Shown here piece after piece: positions 46,249 to 58,201 of a stretch of DNA of 64,000 nt. Under the pieces are notes generated by a model. The model was not told where the DNA came from and searched no databases. It was given only the letters and a program-made list of their open reading frames with translations. Origin of the DNA: Anaeromyces robustus. Taxonomy: Eukaryota > Neocallimastigomycota > Neocallimastigomycetes > Neocallimastigales > Neocallimastigaceae. The stretch lies in assembly GCA_002104895.1 (NCBI GenBank), contig MCFG01000082.1, forward strand, positions 60,001 through 124,000. The letters are read 5' to 3'. Position 1 is the first letter of the stretch; every line of letters begins with the position of its first letter. A program made the position numbers and the translations under genes.

Positions 46249-48275
46249 ATGTTTAGCTAAAAATTTATACTAAAATAAGTCGTAAAAAAAAACAAAAACA
46301 AAAACAATAAACGAAAAACGAAAACAACAATAAACGAAAACAAAAAAAAAAAAACGAAAACAACAAACGAAAAACAAAAATAATAAACGAAAAACGAAAA
46401 ACATAAAAACATAAAAAAATAAAAATAAAAAACGAAAAACAAAAACAAACAAAAATAAAAAAAAGTTCATTTAATAATAAATTTAAATAATAATAATAAA
46501 AATGATAATAAAATATTAATAACTACTATAATAATAATAATAATAAATAAAAAATAAAATAATAAAAGCAGACATATATAAAAATAAAAATAATAATATG
46601 AAAAGATTAAATAAAAAAAAAATTTGTATTGAATTACAATCATAATAATCATAATAATAATAAAATAATTATAGTAATATAATATATTTCTCTATTAATA
46701 AAGGGAATAAAAAAAAATGTATAATAATTAAACAAAAAAAAAAAAAAATAATAAAAAAAAAATAAAATAATAAATAAATAAATAAAATAAAAAATTATAT
46801 TTTAATATATATAAATACAAGATTTATTATTAATTATTTTCGATTATTTTATTTAGTTTTTTTCTTTTTATCTTAAAGTAAATAAGTAAATATAATAGAA
46901 TTTATTTATTATAAATAATATAGTAAAACAATATAGAAGAAGAAAAGTAAAGATTAATGTAATTTCAATTTCATATTATTATTGTTTATTTTTTTATTAT
47001 TATATTTAATTTATAGAATTTATGTTAAATGTATTAAAATGTAATGTATTAAAATGTAATGTATTAATAATAAACTTTTGACAAGAAACTTTATTATTTT
47101 TTAATATTATTATTTTTTAATTATTGTTGTATGTTGTATATATTTTCTTTTCTTTTTTTTTTTTTCTTTTATTTAGAAATGCTACACAATTTAATAATGA
47201 TACGTTACACAATAATTTAATTTATCAATTTTTAAATATTGTTAAATCATTGAATAATATTAAAAAAAGAATCAATATTTTCTTTTTTTCTATTTTAGGA
47301 TAAAACATTTTTTAATATTATTATTATTCTTTTATAATTCTTTTATAATTCTTTTATAATTCTTTTATTTCTTTTATTTCTTAATAAATATTAAATATTA
47401 AATATTAAATATTAAAAATATTCATTATTTTATTATTTTTGTTATTTTTTTATATATTCTAAAACTAGATAATTTATTGATTGTTTTTTTGTTTTTGTTT
47501 TTGTTTTTGTTTTTTTCATATGATAATGGTTACATTAAAATTCTTTTATTATTATTTTTATTATTATTTTTTCATTTTATTTTTTTTTTAATTTATTTCA
47601 GTATTTTTAACAAACAAACAATGACTTTTTTTTTCTTTTGTTTGTTAACGATGGTTTTAAATATTTATTATCTATTATTATTGATTATTCTTTATATTAA
47701 ACATGTTACAATGGTCAAAAACAGTTAAAGTTAAATTTTTTGTTAGAATCTTCGAAGTAAATAATATTTTTATATAATAAATAAATAAATAAAATATCAA
47801 TTTTTAAATAAAGGAAAAAAAAAAAAAAAAAGAAGTAGAAAATAAAAATTTTATTTTTCTTTTTATATTTAAAAACTATTATAATTATCTATTAATAATT
47901 TATAATTTATATTTACTTGAATATTTTATAATACTTTTAGTTTATTTTATTTTATTTTTTTCTTCTTTTTTTTTTTATTATGATGTTTTTTATAATTTAT
48001 GTTGACATATTTATATTTATATTTATATTTATATTTTGATATTCTTAAATTATAAATTAAAACAGAAAAGATAAAAAAATTTATTAATAAAATATTTATT
48101 ATTATATTTTTATTATAATAGTATTTATTATTATAATATTATTATAATATCTTATTAAATATTATTATTTATTTAATATTTTTTAATTTATAAATAATAT
48201 TAAAGATTTATATTAAAAAAGAAGTTTTAAGGATAAAATTTTTAAATTTTTAATTTTCTTTATTAAAAGATTAAC

Positions 48276-48317
<42 letters not shown>

Positions 48318-48530
48318 ATAGAACAATAAAAAAAAAAAATTTAAATTTTTTAATCATTTTTTAATCAGTGAATTGTAAAAAGTACAAAAAAAAAAAATTT
48401 TATTTTATTAAAAAATATTAAATAATATTAAAATATTAAATTAAAAAAATTAAAAAAAAAGGAGAAATAGAATAATTAATTAATAAGTTTTTTAATATAT
48501 AAAGAAAGGTAAAACTCACTTTTTAAAAGC
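46249..48530. other. Spacer, no gene seen
   Basis: Starts with an A-rich stretch carrying many AAACGAAAAC units (46,283-46,450), probably annexin 3 3' UTR or downstream DNA. It then holds ATTCTTTTATA repeats near 47,331-47,375 and a poly(A) tract at about 48,278-48,313. No protein family is recognisable in any frame. Confidence 0.65.
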
Positions 48531-48539
48531 TTTTATTTT

Positions 48540-49046
48540 TTTTTTTTAAAAAAATAAAAAAAATAAAAAAAAAATAAAAAAATAAAAAAATAAAAAATAA
48601 TATAAAAATAAAAAAAAAATAAAAAAAAAAAAACAGAATAAAAATAAAAAAAAAAACAAATAAAAATTAACAATAAAAAAACTAAAACATATAAATAAAA
48701 AACAAAACTAAAACTTACAAAATATAAAACAAATAATAAAAAACAAAACAAATAATAATAAAAACAAAATAAAAACAAAATAAAATAAAAAACAAATAAA
48801 AATTAACAATAAAAAAAATAAAATTAAAACATATAAATAAAAAACTAAAACTTACAAAATATAAAATAAATAAAAAAAAAACAAATAAAATAAAATAAAA
48901 AATAAAAATTAACAATATAAAAATTAAAACTAAAACTTATAAATATAAATAAAAACAAATAATAACAATAAAATAAAAATAAAACTAAAACTTATAAATA
49001 TAAATATAAATATAAATATATAACAAATAATAATAATAACAATAAA
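48540..49046 (+). promoter_or_regulatory. A/C-biased, G-depleted leader of the second CotH gene
   Basis: About 500 bp directly upstream of the CotH ATG contain almost no G and little T on the coding strand. They are built of imperfect repeats (ATTAACAATA, ACATATAAATAAAAAAC, AAACTAAAACTTACAAAATATAA) occurring two to four times with a period of roughly 130 bp. Such strand asymmetry suggests a transcribed, unstructured A-rich 5' leader rather than random spacer. Confidence 0.45.
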
Positions 49047-50822
49047 ATGAAATTTATAAATTTATATACCTTTTTAGGATTATTAACTACTACTACTACT
49101 AGTAGTATAGTTAATGCTTCAAGAAGTAAATTTTATGGTGATAATGATAATAGACCAAAATTATTTAAAATATTAGATGATCATGTTGGTACCATAAAAA
49201 TTAATTTAGATCATGAAATATGGACAACTATGAAAAAAAAGACAGAATTAGAACCATGGAATGCTCAAGTAAAGGGAGAAAAATATGGTACAAATAATGC
49301 TACTTTAGAATTTTTTATTAAAGATCAAGGAGGTAACAGTACTGAAAATTATAAAGTTATATTACCACCTGGAAAATTTAATTTTCAATTAGGTGGTAAA
49401 GGTAGTCGTAATTATTCTAAACCAGGATATAATATTAAACTTATAAATGAATCCTTATATGATGTTCAAGTACTTCGTTTACGTTCAAATATTCGTGATA
49501 ATTCTAGTATGCGTGAAAAACTTTCATCGGATATGATTTATCAATTAGGTATTCCAACAACCTCAACTAATTATGTTAATGTTGAAGTTAATGGGGAAGA
49601 TCTTGGTCTTTATATTCTTACTAATAAAATTAGAAAAGATTTTATTCAAAGATATTTTGGTGATGAAAATACTTCTAATCTTTATGAATGTAAAAATGAT
49701 GGTACAAGATTTGAAGATATGAGTATTGGTAATTTTTGTGAAAATGCTAAAGATGAACTTATTGATAAAAAGGAGGATATTCAATCTTTTAATCAAGCCA
49801 TTAATCAAGCCAAATCTATGGAAGATATAGCGAAAATACTTGATATTGATAATTTTTTGAAATTAATTGCTTTTGAATTTCTTACAATATCTTGGGATCA
49901 TTTTCTTGGTTATTCTCATAATTATTTTTGGTATAAAAGAAAAGAAGATAATAAATGGATGATGCTTCTTAATGATTTTGATGAAACTTGGGGTCAAGAT
50001 TATTCTGCAACTTTATTCTTTTTTTTCAATGAATTTTCCGATAAAAGTTATCTTCCAACTCCAGAAAAAATTAATATTTCAAATCTTTCTATTCGTGATA
50101 TGGATTTAGATCATAAATTATTAAAATATCTTATTTATGATGATGATACCCATTTTCGTAAAATTCTTGGTGAAATAGTTAAAAAAGTTTTTAATCCAAA
50201 AGTCCTTTTCCAACGTATTGATGACATTGCTGATTTAATACGAGAAGATGTTATTAATAGTCGTACTTTTGATCCATCTACAGGTTATGCTAAAGGTTGT
50301 TTTAATATTTTAGGATTTGATCCAAAATGGAATATTACTCAATGGGAAGATGGTATTAATTATGGTAATTGGAATTCTAATCGAAGTTTAACTACTAGTT
50401 ATGGATTAAAATTTTTTATTGAAGAACGTTTCAAATATATATGTCATACCTATGGTATTGATCCAGAAACACTTGAATTAATTGAACCACGTCCAAAAGT
50501 TTCATTTTGGGGTATTAAAAATAAATATAAAGCAAGTATCTCAGGTAAAGATTTTTATAATGATGAATTTATAAAATTTTCTTATCCTAATCTTGGAAAA
50601 GAAGATTATCAAAAGGATTCTTATAATGCTAATCCAGAAAAAAATAATAAACCAACAAATTATGAAATTCCTAAATTTCGTTATGAATTAGGTAAAAAAT
50701 ATAAACCAACTTCTATTGTTAAATTAATAGGTCAATTCTTTGATTTAAATAGAGTTCAATCATTAAGTAGTTCCTTAAAAAAATTAATTACCCATCTTTT
50801 AAAAAATGCTAATAAGAAATAA
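49047..50822 (+). CDS. CotH kinase family protein, secreted
   Basis: An intronless 591-aa protein. The signal peptide covers about 1-24 (MKFINLYTFLGLLTTTTT, cleavage near VNAS). It then has the classic CotH layout: an N-terminal beta domain with PGYNIKL, LRSNIRDNSSMREKLSSD (147-165), a VEVNGEDLGLYILTNKI strand pair, ISWDHFLGYSHNYFWY, and LLNDFDETWG with D310 and D312 as the DxDxTxG catalytic motif. This version is closer to bacterial-type CotH than the 9.4-kb paralogue and lacks a GPI-like tail and a dockerin; the C-terminal 90 residues are Lys/Asn-rich. Likely exported. The substrate is unknown. The start ATG follows the A/C-rich leader and opens the signal peptide. Confidence 0.92.
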   Translation: MKFINLYTFLGLLTTTTTSSIVNASRSKFYGDNDNRPKLFKILDDHVGTIKINLDHEIWTTMKKKTELEPWNAQVKGEKYGTNNATLEFFIKDQGGNSTENYKVILPPGKFNFQLGGKGSRNYSKPGYNIKLINESLYDVQVLRLRSNIRDNSSMREKLSSDMIYQLGIPTTSTNYVNVEVNGEDLGLYILTNKIRKDFIQRYFGDENTSNLYECKNDGTRFEDMSIGNFCENAKDELIDKKEDIQSFNQAINQAKSMEDIAKILDIDNFLKLIAFEFLTISWDHFLGYSHNYFWYKRKEDNKWMMLLNDFDETWGQDYSATLFFFFNEFSDKSYLPTPEKINISNLSIRDMDLDHKLLKYLIYDDDTHFRKILGEIVKKVFNPKVLFQRIDDIADLIREDVINSRTFDPSTGYAKGCFNILGFDPKWNITQWEDGINYGNWNSNRSLTTSYGLKFFIEERFKYICHTYGIDPETLELIEPRPKVSFWGIKNKYKASISGKDFYNDEFIKFSYPNLGKEDYQKDSYNANPEKNNKPTNYEIPKFRYELGKKYKPTSIVKLIGQFFDLNRVQSLSSSLKKLITHLLKNANKK

Positions 50823-50978
50823 TAGACAAAAAAAAAAAAAAAAAACAAGAAAAAAAAAAATAGAATTTTAAAAATTATTTATTTATTAATTTATTTTTTT
50901 ACCATATAAGTAATATCTTCTATTTTTTTTTTTTTTTTTAATATAATGATTTAATAATTTTAAGGTATATTATATATT

Positions 50979-51018
50979 ATATATTATCTATAATAATATA
51001 TTATTATAGATAATATAT
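50979..51018. terminator. 40-bp perfect palindrome downstream of CotH
   Basis: Two 20-bp arms meet without a spacer at 50,998/50,999; each half includes ATTATCTATAATAATA or its complement. It lies 157 bp past the CotH stop codon. It could form a cruciform or a strong RNA hairpin in the 3' UTR; a terminator or 3'-end role is only a guess. Long A/T palindromes also arise by chance or slippage in such DNA. Confidence 0.35.
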
Positions 51019-51698
51019 GTCATAGATTATTTATTTCATATTTTTTTTCTTTTATAGTATATATAATAGAAAGAAAGAAAGAAATAATATTTAATATAGA
51101 GTAATATTTAATATTTAGAGTAATTATTATTAGTCTAATTTATTCATTATTATTTTATTAAATAGATATATAATAAAGTAATAACATAAATCATAAATAT
51201 GAAAAATAAAAAAATGAATAATAAAATATAAATAAAGTAAAATAATAGAATATAAAATAAGTATTAATATTATAGAATATAATAAAATAAAATAAAAATA
51301 AATAATAAAATAATTTATTAAATAAATAAAAAAAAAAAAGAAAAATAATCATTTTTAATAAATTGAATAAAAAATAATAATAAATAGGTAAATTATTTAT
51401 TATAAAAGTAATTGTTAGTATTAATATTATTTTAAATATATACATATTTATTTTATGAAAAAAAAAAGGATTAGATAAAAATTCTAAAAATGATAAAACA
51501 TGTAACACTTGAAATGAAATAAAACAAACAAACAAACAAACAAAAAAAAGATATTATATAAACTTTACTATTTTATTTTAAATATTGTTGTTGAAGAAGT
51601 TTTTTTAATAATCACATTAATTATTATTATTATTTAACATGGTAGTTGTGTAACCATAATAATAATAATAATTTATGAATAAATAAATATAAACAAAA

Positions 51699-51741
<43 letters not shown>

Positions 51742-51747
51742 AAATTA

Positions 51748-51783
<36 letters not shown>

Positions 51784-52860
51784 CTTTATTATATAATAAA
51801 ATTTATATGTTTTTTTTTTAACTTGAATAAACCCGATTAATAATAATGAATAATAAAAAATAATAATAAATAATAAATAATAATGAATAATGCAATATTG
51901 TTGTATGTTGTATGTTGTATGTTTTGTAGTTTAATTAAAAAATTGAAAAAAAATTGAAAAAAATTAAAAAAATCACATTATATTTTATATGAACTTTAAA
52001 TGATCGTTCAACAAATGATTCATGAAATAAAATGGATCAATAAAAAAATACTAAAAAAAATTAAAAACAATAAAAAAAAAACAAAAACAAAAATTAAAAA
52101 ATTTAAAAAAAAAAACAAGAAAAAAAAATTTATATGATTATACTCTAATATATGTAACTTAATATATTTAATATAAATTAATATAATAAAAATTAATTAA
52201 TTATATTAATATATTAATTAACTTTAATACTTATGATTTAATTTATTTATTTATTTATTTATTCATTTATTTAAATTTTATTTAATTTATTATATAATTT
52301 ATTTAATTTATATAATATATTCATTTATTTATTTATTTATTCATTTAATTTTTGTTGATTCATTTTTTTTTGTTGTTTCATGTTTTATCATTTTATGTTT
52401 TATCATTTTTATGTCAATAAATAATAAATACTTTTAAAGGAGATTATTAAAAGTTTAAATTATTATTATTAAAAATTATAATTATAATTAAAATTAAAAT
52501 TATATAAATAAAGTGTTTGATTTCCTGTTTAAATTTTATTTATTTTTTTTTTTTTTTTTTTCATTTTAGTTTATTTTTCTTTCTAGTTTATTATCAAAAT
52601 ATATATATAATATAATTTATTATTATCTTTTTTTTTTTATGAAAAAAAAAAAAAGTTGTTATTAAATTTATAAAAGGTTTTAAAAAAAAAGAATAAACAA
52701 ATAACAAAATAAAGCATTAACAAAATTATAAAATTATAAATAAATAATAAACAAAGGATAAAGAAACAAAAAAAACAGAAACAAAAAAAACAAAAACGAA
52801 AAAAAAACAAAAACAAAAAAATAAAAAACTAAAAGAAAAAATTATAATAATTAATACAAA
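51019..52860. other. Spacer between CotH and the dockerin gene
   Basis: No gene. It holds (AAAT)n arrays at about 51,696-51,782, ATTT runs near 52,240-52,350, and an A-rich, G/T-poor stretch immediately upstream of the dockerin ATG (about 52,680-52,860). Confidence 0.65.
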
Positions 52861-53448
52861 ATGAAACGTATCAGTTTATATATTTTTTTAGGATTAGTAT
52901 TATTAACTAATTTTTTTGTTAATACTTTAAAAAGTGATATTATTATACCAGGAGATGAAGAAACTCTAACTATATATATATATACTGAATGTGAAGAAGA
53001 AGAAGAAGAAACTTCTATTATATATACTGAATGTGAAGAAGAAGAACCAACTTCTATTATATATACTGAATGTGACGAAGAAGAAACTCCAACTATAATT
53101 ATTTACACTGAATATGATGAAGTAACTCCAACAATTGTTCCAACTTCAACAACTGTTCCAACTCCAACAACTATTCCAACCATAGAAGAATGTTGGTCTG
53201 AAGTTTTTGGTTTTCCATGTTGTACTTCTTCATGTCATGTTTATGAAATTGATGATAGTGGTGAATGGGGTTATGAAGATAATCATTGGTGTGGTATTCC
53301 ATCTACTTGTAAAGATATTAAATGTTGGTCAGAAAGATTTGGTTATCCATGTTGTACTTCTTCATGTCATGTTTATGAAACTGATGATAATGGTGAATGG
53401 GGTTATGAAAATCAACACTGGTGTGGTATTTTAAAAGAAAATTGTTAA
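52861..53448 (+). CDS. Secreted protein with two fungal (CBM10-type) dockerin domains
   Basis: An intronless 195-aa protein. The signal peptide is about residues 1-24. A Thr/Glu-rich linker with four IYTEC/IYTEY units (about 38-88) and a VPTSTTVPTPTT stretch follow. Two near-identical 40-residue dockerins, 111-150 and 155-195, each carry CWSExFGxPCCTSSC, a central GEWGYE and HWCGI, with the family's conserved Cys and aromatic residues. In anaerobic fungi these modules bind scaffoldins and assemble the cellulosome. This protein has no catalytic or carbohydrate-binding domain, so it is either an accessory or adaptor cellulosome component or a gene that lost its enzyme part. The acidic Cys-containing linker is unusual. 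Confidence 0.93.
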   Translation: MKRISLYIFLGLVLLTNFFVNTLKSDIIIPGDEETLTIYIYTECEEEEEETSIIYTECEEEEPTSIIYTECDEEETPTIIIYTEYDEVTPTIVPTSTTVPTPTTIPTIEECWSEVFGFPCCTSSCHVYEIDDSGEWGYEDNHWCGIPSTCKDIKCWSERFGYPCCTSSCHVYETDDNGEWGYENQHWCGILKENC

Positions 53449-53908
53449 AAATAAAAATAAAAATAAAAAAAATAAAAACTCTTGACTAATAATTGAATAA
53501 TATTTGTTTTCGATTTTTTTTAGTAATCAAATAATAATAAATAATAATTTAATTGATTTAAATTATTATCTATAAGAATTTAAGAATTTAATAAATATTA
53601 TTTGATATAATATTTTAAATATATATTTTGATAAAAATTATATAAAAAAACTTTAAAGAATAATTATAATAATTTATACAGAGATAATTATTAATTATAT
53701 TTATCATTAACATAATGATAAATATATATTTTAATCTTTCTCTATAAGCATATAAAAAAAAAGGCAATTACTAAAATAAAATATATTTATACAAATAAAT
53801 GTATATAAATATAAATATAAATATAAAAAAAATGATACAAGTAAAAATAATATTTATATAAAAGAAAAATAAATAAATAAATATATAAACAAACAAACAA
53901 ACAAACAA

Positions 53909-53944
<36 letters not shown>

Positions 53945-56900
53945 ATATAAACAAAATAAATAAATAAATAAAAAATAAATAAATAAATAAAAAATAAATA
54001 AATAAATAAAAAATAAATAAATAAATAATTTTAATTTTTAATGATAATTAATAATTAATAATTAATAATTGTTTTTTATTTAAATTTTAAATATTTATAT
54101 GATTACTTATTATTATTTATAATTTATATAATATATAATATAATAATAAATATTTTTTTTAATTTTTTAATTTTTCCTTGTTGTATTTATTAATATTAAT
54201 AAATTTTTATATATAATTTTTCCATCAATAAAAAATAAATTGATATGATTTCATTGGTTCTTTTTATTTAATAGGGAATGTTTTTTGTGTAAATTTTTGA
54301 TGATTAGTCATTTATTTATTATTATTTTTTATACATTATTCATTTTATTTTATTATATTTTATTTTATTTTCTACACATTATCATTATCAATTTATAAAA
54401 AAAAATATATATATATATAATTTCAAGGATGAGGATAAACGTTAAAAAAAGATATATATATATATTTTTTCTATTTTAAAATTATATTTTACTTTTGTTT
54501 ATTTAAATATTTAATAATGATTTGAAAAAAAAAAAAATATAATATTTTTACATTAAATTATCTATTTAAATTGAAAAATAAAAAAATAAAATTAAATAAA
54601 TAAATAAATAAAGAATATAGAATTTTATTGTGTAACAACATTTTTTTTTATTATATTTAATAGTATTTTTTTTAATATTATTATTATTTTATAGATATAT
54701 ATAATAGAAATAAATATATCAAAAAAAAAAAAAGAGTAAAAGTTTTAATTGAATTTAAAAAAAATCCATTAAATAAGTTCCATTAAATAAGGTTTATTTT
54801 TTTTTTTTATTTTTTATCTAATATAATATCCTTTTTTTTTTTTTTTTTAATATTATGATAATTATTGATGATAATTTTAAGTTTGTAATAATAATAAATA
54901 AACAAAATAATAATAATAACAACTGTGTTAATGAAATGTAACGTGACACAAGTCAAAAGGGAAAATTGTATCAATGATTAAACCGTTGAGAGAGAAGAAA
55001 ATAAAATATTGTTCTGATTATTTAAATCTGAAACTTGGTTTTCCTTTAGGTAAGTTTTTAAATGTTATTTTTAAGTCTTATTAAATTTATTTAATATTAA
55101 TAATAAAGATTAATAATTACTATTATTCTAAATATTGAAATGATTATTAACACTTTTCTTCAATAAGAACTCAAGAATAAAAAAAAAACTTTTTAAAATG
55201 TTAAAATTATATTACTATCAATTGGAATATAAATGACATCATATCATATCTATTAAAGGTGTCAAAATAAATGTTTAAATTAAAAAAAAAAAAAAAAAAC
55301 AATAGTTTATTTCTTGGTTATTATAATTTAATGATTATAAAATAATATATATAACTATTTTTATTTATCTTTTTTTTTCTTCATATTTAGTTAAAAATGA
55401 TATTATATTATATATTTTATTTATTATTTAAAAGATGTATATTCTTTTAAATATTATAATTATTAACAATATTTCTTTCTTTTTTTATATTCATTATATA
55501 ATATTTCTTTATTTTATTATAAAATATAATTCAATTATTTATTTTTTTTTTTGAAAATATATTTCATTTAGTATTATTTAATTTAGTTATTATATATATA
55601 ATTTTTATACATAGAATTTTATTAACATATTAAAAATATATCAATCAATTTTTAGTATATTATAAAAAACTATTAACATTATAATATAATTATTAAATTA
55701 CTTACAATTATTATTATTATTTCTTTAAAATATTAAAAGTTTAACATATAATTACTATTCTTTACTAAATATTCATCAATATTTATACATAAAGTATTTT
55801 TTTTTTTTTTTGTTCTTTAAATTAAAACTTTTAAATCTTTCATCTATAAAATAAAAATTTTTATATCAACTAATAAAACTCATGAAAAACTAGTTCATAT
55901 TTGAAAAAAATGATATGTACATTTCCAAAATTTGAATTAATTCAAATTGAGTCATCAAAATTTTTTTTTCTTTCTTTTTTCTTTTTTTTTTTTTTTTGAA
56001 AAAAAAGTGTTATTATATGATTTTAATGATAATAAAAAAAAATTATTCCTATAATTATTGATTTCCAATTAAAATATATATATTTATGTTCTAATATTTA
56101 GTTTTATAATATAATAAAAATATTACAATAAATTATATAGAAATAATAAAAATTAAGAATCCATTTCTATTTAAATTTAATAGTAAAATTAGTAAAATGA
56201 AATTTGTATCTTCAAGTAACCGTAACAGTTAATAATAGATTTTTATTTTATTTATTTATTTTTTAATTTTTTTTTCTTAAAAAAATGTATAAAACATTTT
56301 ATTTATTAATTAATATATTAATTATATTATAATATATTATAATATATATTTTATAATAGGAATTGATATATTAAATAATAATAAATAATAAAATAATAAT
56401 AATAATCATAATAATTAAATATTTATATATTTATTAACAACAAATTATTTAAATTATTAATAAATAAAATTTGTTAATAATTTGTAGATATAAAATTTTC
56501 AAGAAAAATAATTTTTATTTTTCTTTTTTTTAATAATAAAAAATAAAAATAAAAATAAAAATCAATTTTTTTTTTTTAAAAAAAAATAATAATAAAAATT
56601 AAAAAATAATTGTAATATTTTTATTAAACTTAAGCATTCGAAATTTCATTTTAATAAATAAAAATGTCTTTCTATTTTTTAGTATATAATTTGATAATTA
56701 TATACTAAAATTGTGTAATATAATATAGTAAAAAAAAAAAATAACAATTGTAGAATAGTTAAAATTTAGTTAATTAAAATAAACAATTAAAATTTCATAT
56801 AAAAAGAGTTTCAATATAGATTTCAATATAAATTTTTTTATTTTATAATACCTTTTAATTTAAATTTAAATATTAATCTTTTTAATTTATTTTATTATTT

Positions 56901-57472
56901 TTATTATTTTCTCTTTATTTAAAATAATTATATATTTACACATTTTACATAATATATTATTAATATATAAAATCATTTGAAATTCGATTTATATACAAAT
57001 ACAAATATATTTATTAATATATAAAGAATTGATAATTACTGTATATAGAATAAAATAATAGCAACAACAACAACAACAATAATAATAATAATTTATTTAT
57101 ATTTTCTTGAAAATATAAAATAAAAAAAAATTTAAGATTCATTTTATATTTGTATTATTAATAAATTATTTAATATTATCAATATTAAATAAACTTTGTA
57201 TATTAATATCATATCATTCATATACATAATTTCAATATAACATCTGAAGAATGAAGTTATATAGATATTATTGTTTAAAAAGTATTTACAGTTACACAAT
57301 AAATGTTTAATTTTAATAAAATTATTATAATTATCAATTCTTTTCTTTGAAAAAAAATTTATAACAAAAAAAAAAAAAAAAAAAGAATAATAATAACAAC
57401 TGGGAAATAAAAAAAAAATTCATTTAAAAAAGAATATTAAATAAAAGATAAATATATATTTTTGTAAATTAT

Positions 57473-57476
<4 letters not shown>
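53449..57476. other. Spacer, no confident gene
   Basis: AT-rich with (AAAT)n arrays at about 53,873-54,030, T-tracts and TA-rich stretches. One block of higher complexity at 54,920-55,060 is described as a separate finding. Confidence 0.6.
54974..55084 (+). other. Higher-complexity island with a short ORF
   Basis: The block 54,920-55,060 has far more G and C than its surroundings. An open frame from ATG at 54,974 reads MIKPLREKKIKYCSDYLNLKLGFPLG and then meets a GTAAGT that would make a good donor (55,050). I found no supportable next exon. It may be a first exon, a gene relic, or a fragment of a mobile element. Confidence 0.3.

Positions 57477-57502
<26 letters not shown>
57477..57502 (+). 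promoter_or_regulatory. 26-nt pre-AUG poly(A) tract
   Basis: An uninterrupted run of 26 A residues ends directly at the start codon of the flippase gene. If transcribed it forms the last part of the 5' UTR. Pre-AUG A-tracts are known to modulate initiation in yeast, possibly through poly(A)-binding protein. Confidence 0.45.
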
Positions 57503-57503
<1 letters not shown>

Positions 57504-57698
57504 TGAACGACAGTTATAATGACAATATACCCTTGATTGCGGTTAATTCAGACAATGAAAGTGTTAATAGTTATAGTGAAATTCAAGTTAGTAAATTATT
57601 TAATTTAATAAAATAATATTTTCAATTCATTAATTTTTTTTTTTTTTAAAAAAAAAAATGCTAATAATAAAATAATTGACTATAAGTTATTATTAAAA

Positions 57699-57734
<36 letters not shown>

Positions 57735-58147
57735 TAAAATTATTAATTATCTTTTATCTATTATTTAAAGGAAAGTTTTATTCCAAATTCAGCCTCAACT
57801 AAAAGAAAAAATAGTTTATCAACTAATAAACCAAATAAAGGAAGAACTATTTTAATAGGTTTATATATATATATATAATTATTTTGAAATTATAATTATA
57901 ATTAAATACATGAAATAAGAAATTTACATTTTAAAAAATGAAAATAATTTTTTTTTTTTTTTTTTAAATATATATATTGATTTTAATTTGTTATTGTTAT
58001 TATTTTCATTTTATCAAGGGAAAAAAAATCGTACTAAATATTCTCAAAATGTAATAAGAAACCAAAAATATAATATTATAACATTTTTACCGGTGATTCT
58101 ATATGAACAAGTATGAATTTTTTTTTGCAATACTTTTTGTTTATTTA

Positions 58148-58201
<54 letters not shown>

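Noticed and set aside
46257-46652. Phe/Val/Leu-rich minus frames past annexin 3
   Set aside because: Antisense of AAACGAAAAC repeats; no start context or family match.
48533-48915. Phe-rich minus frames upstream of the second CotH gene
   Set aside because: Antisense of the A/C-biased leader; low-complexity only.
52861-53448. Reading the dockerin protein as a CBM10 carbohydrate-binding protein
   Set aside because: The CBM10-like fold with CWSE...PCCTSSC...HWCG in tandem is the fungal dockerin signature, and the context is an anaerobic fungus.
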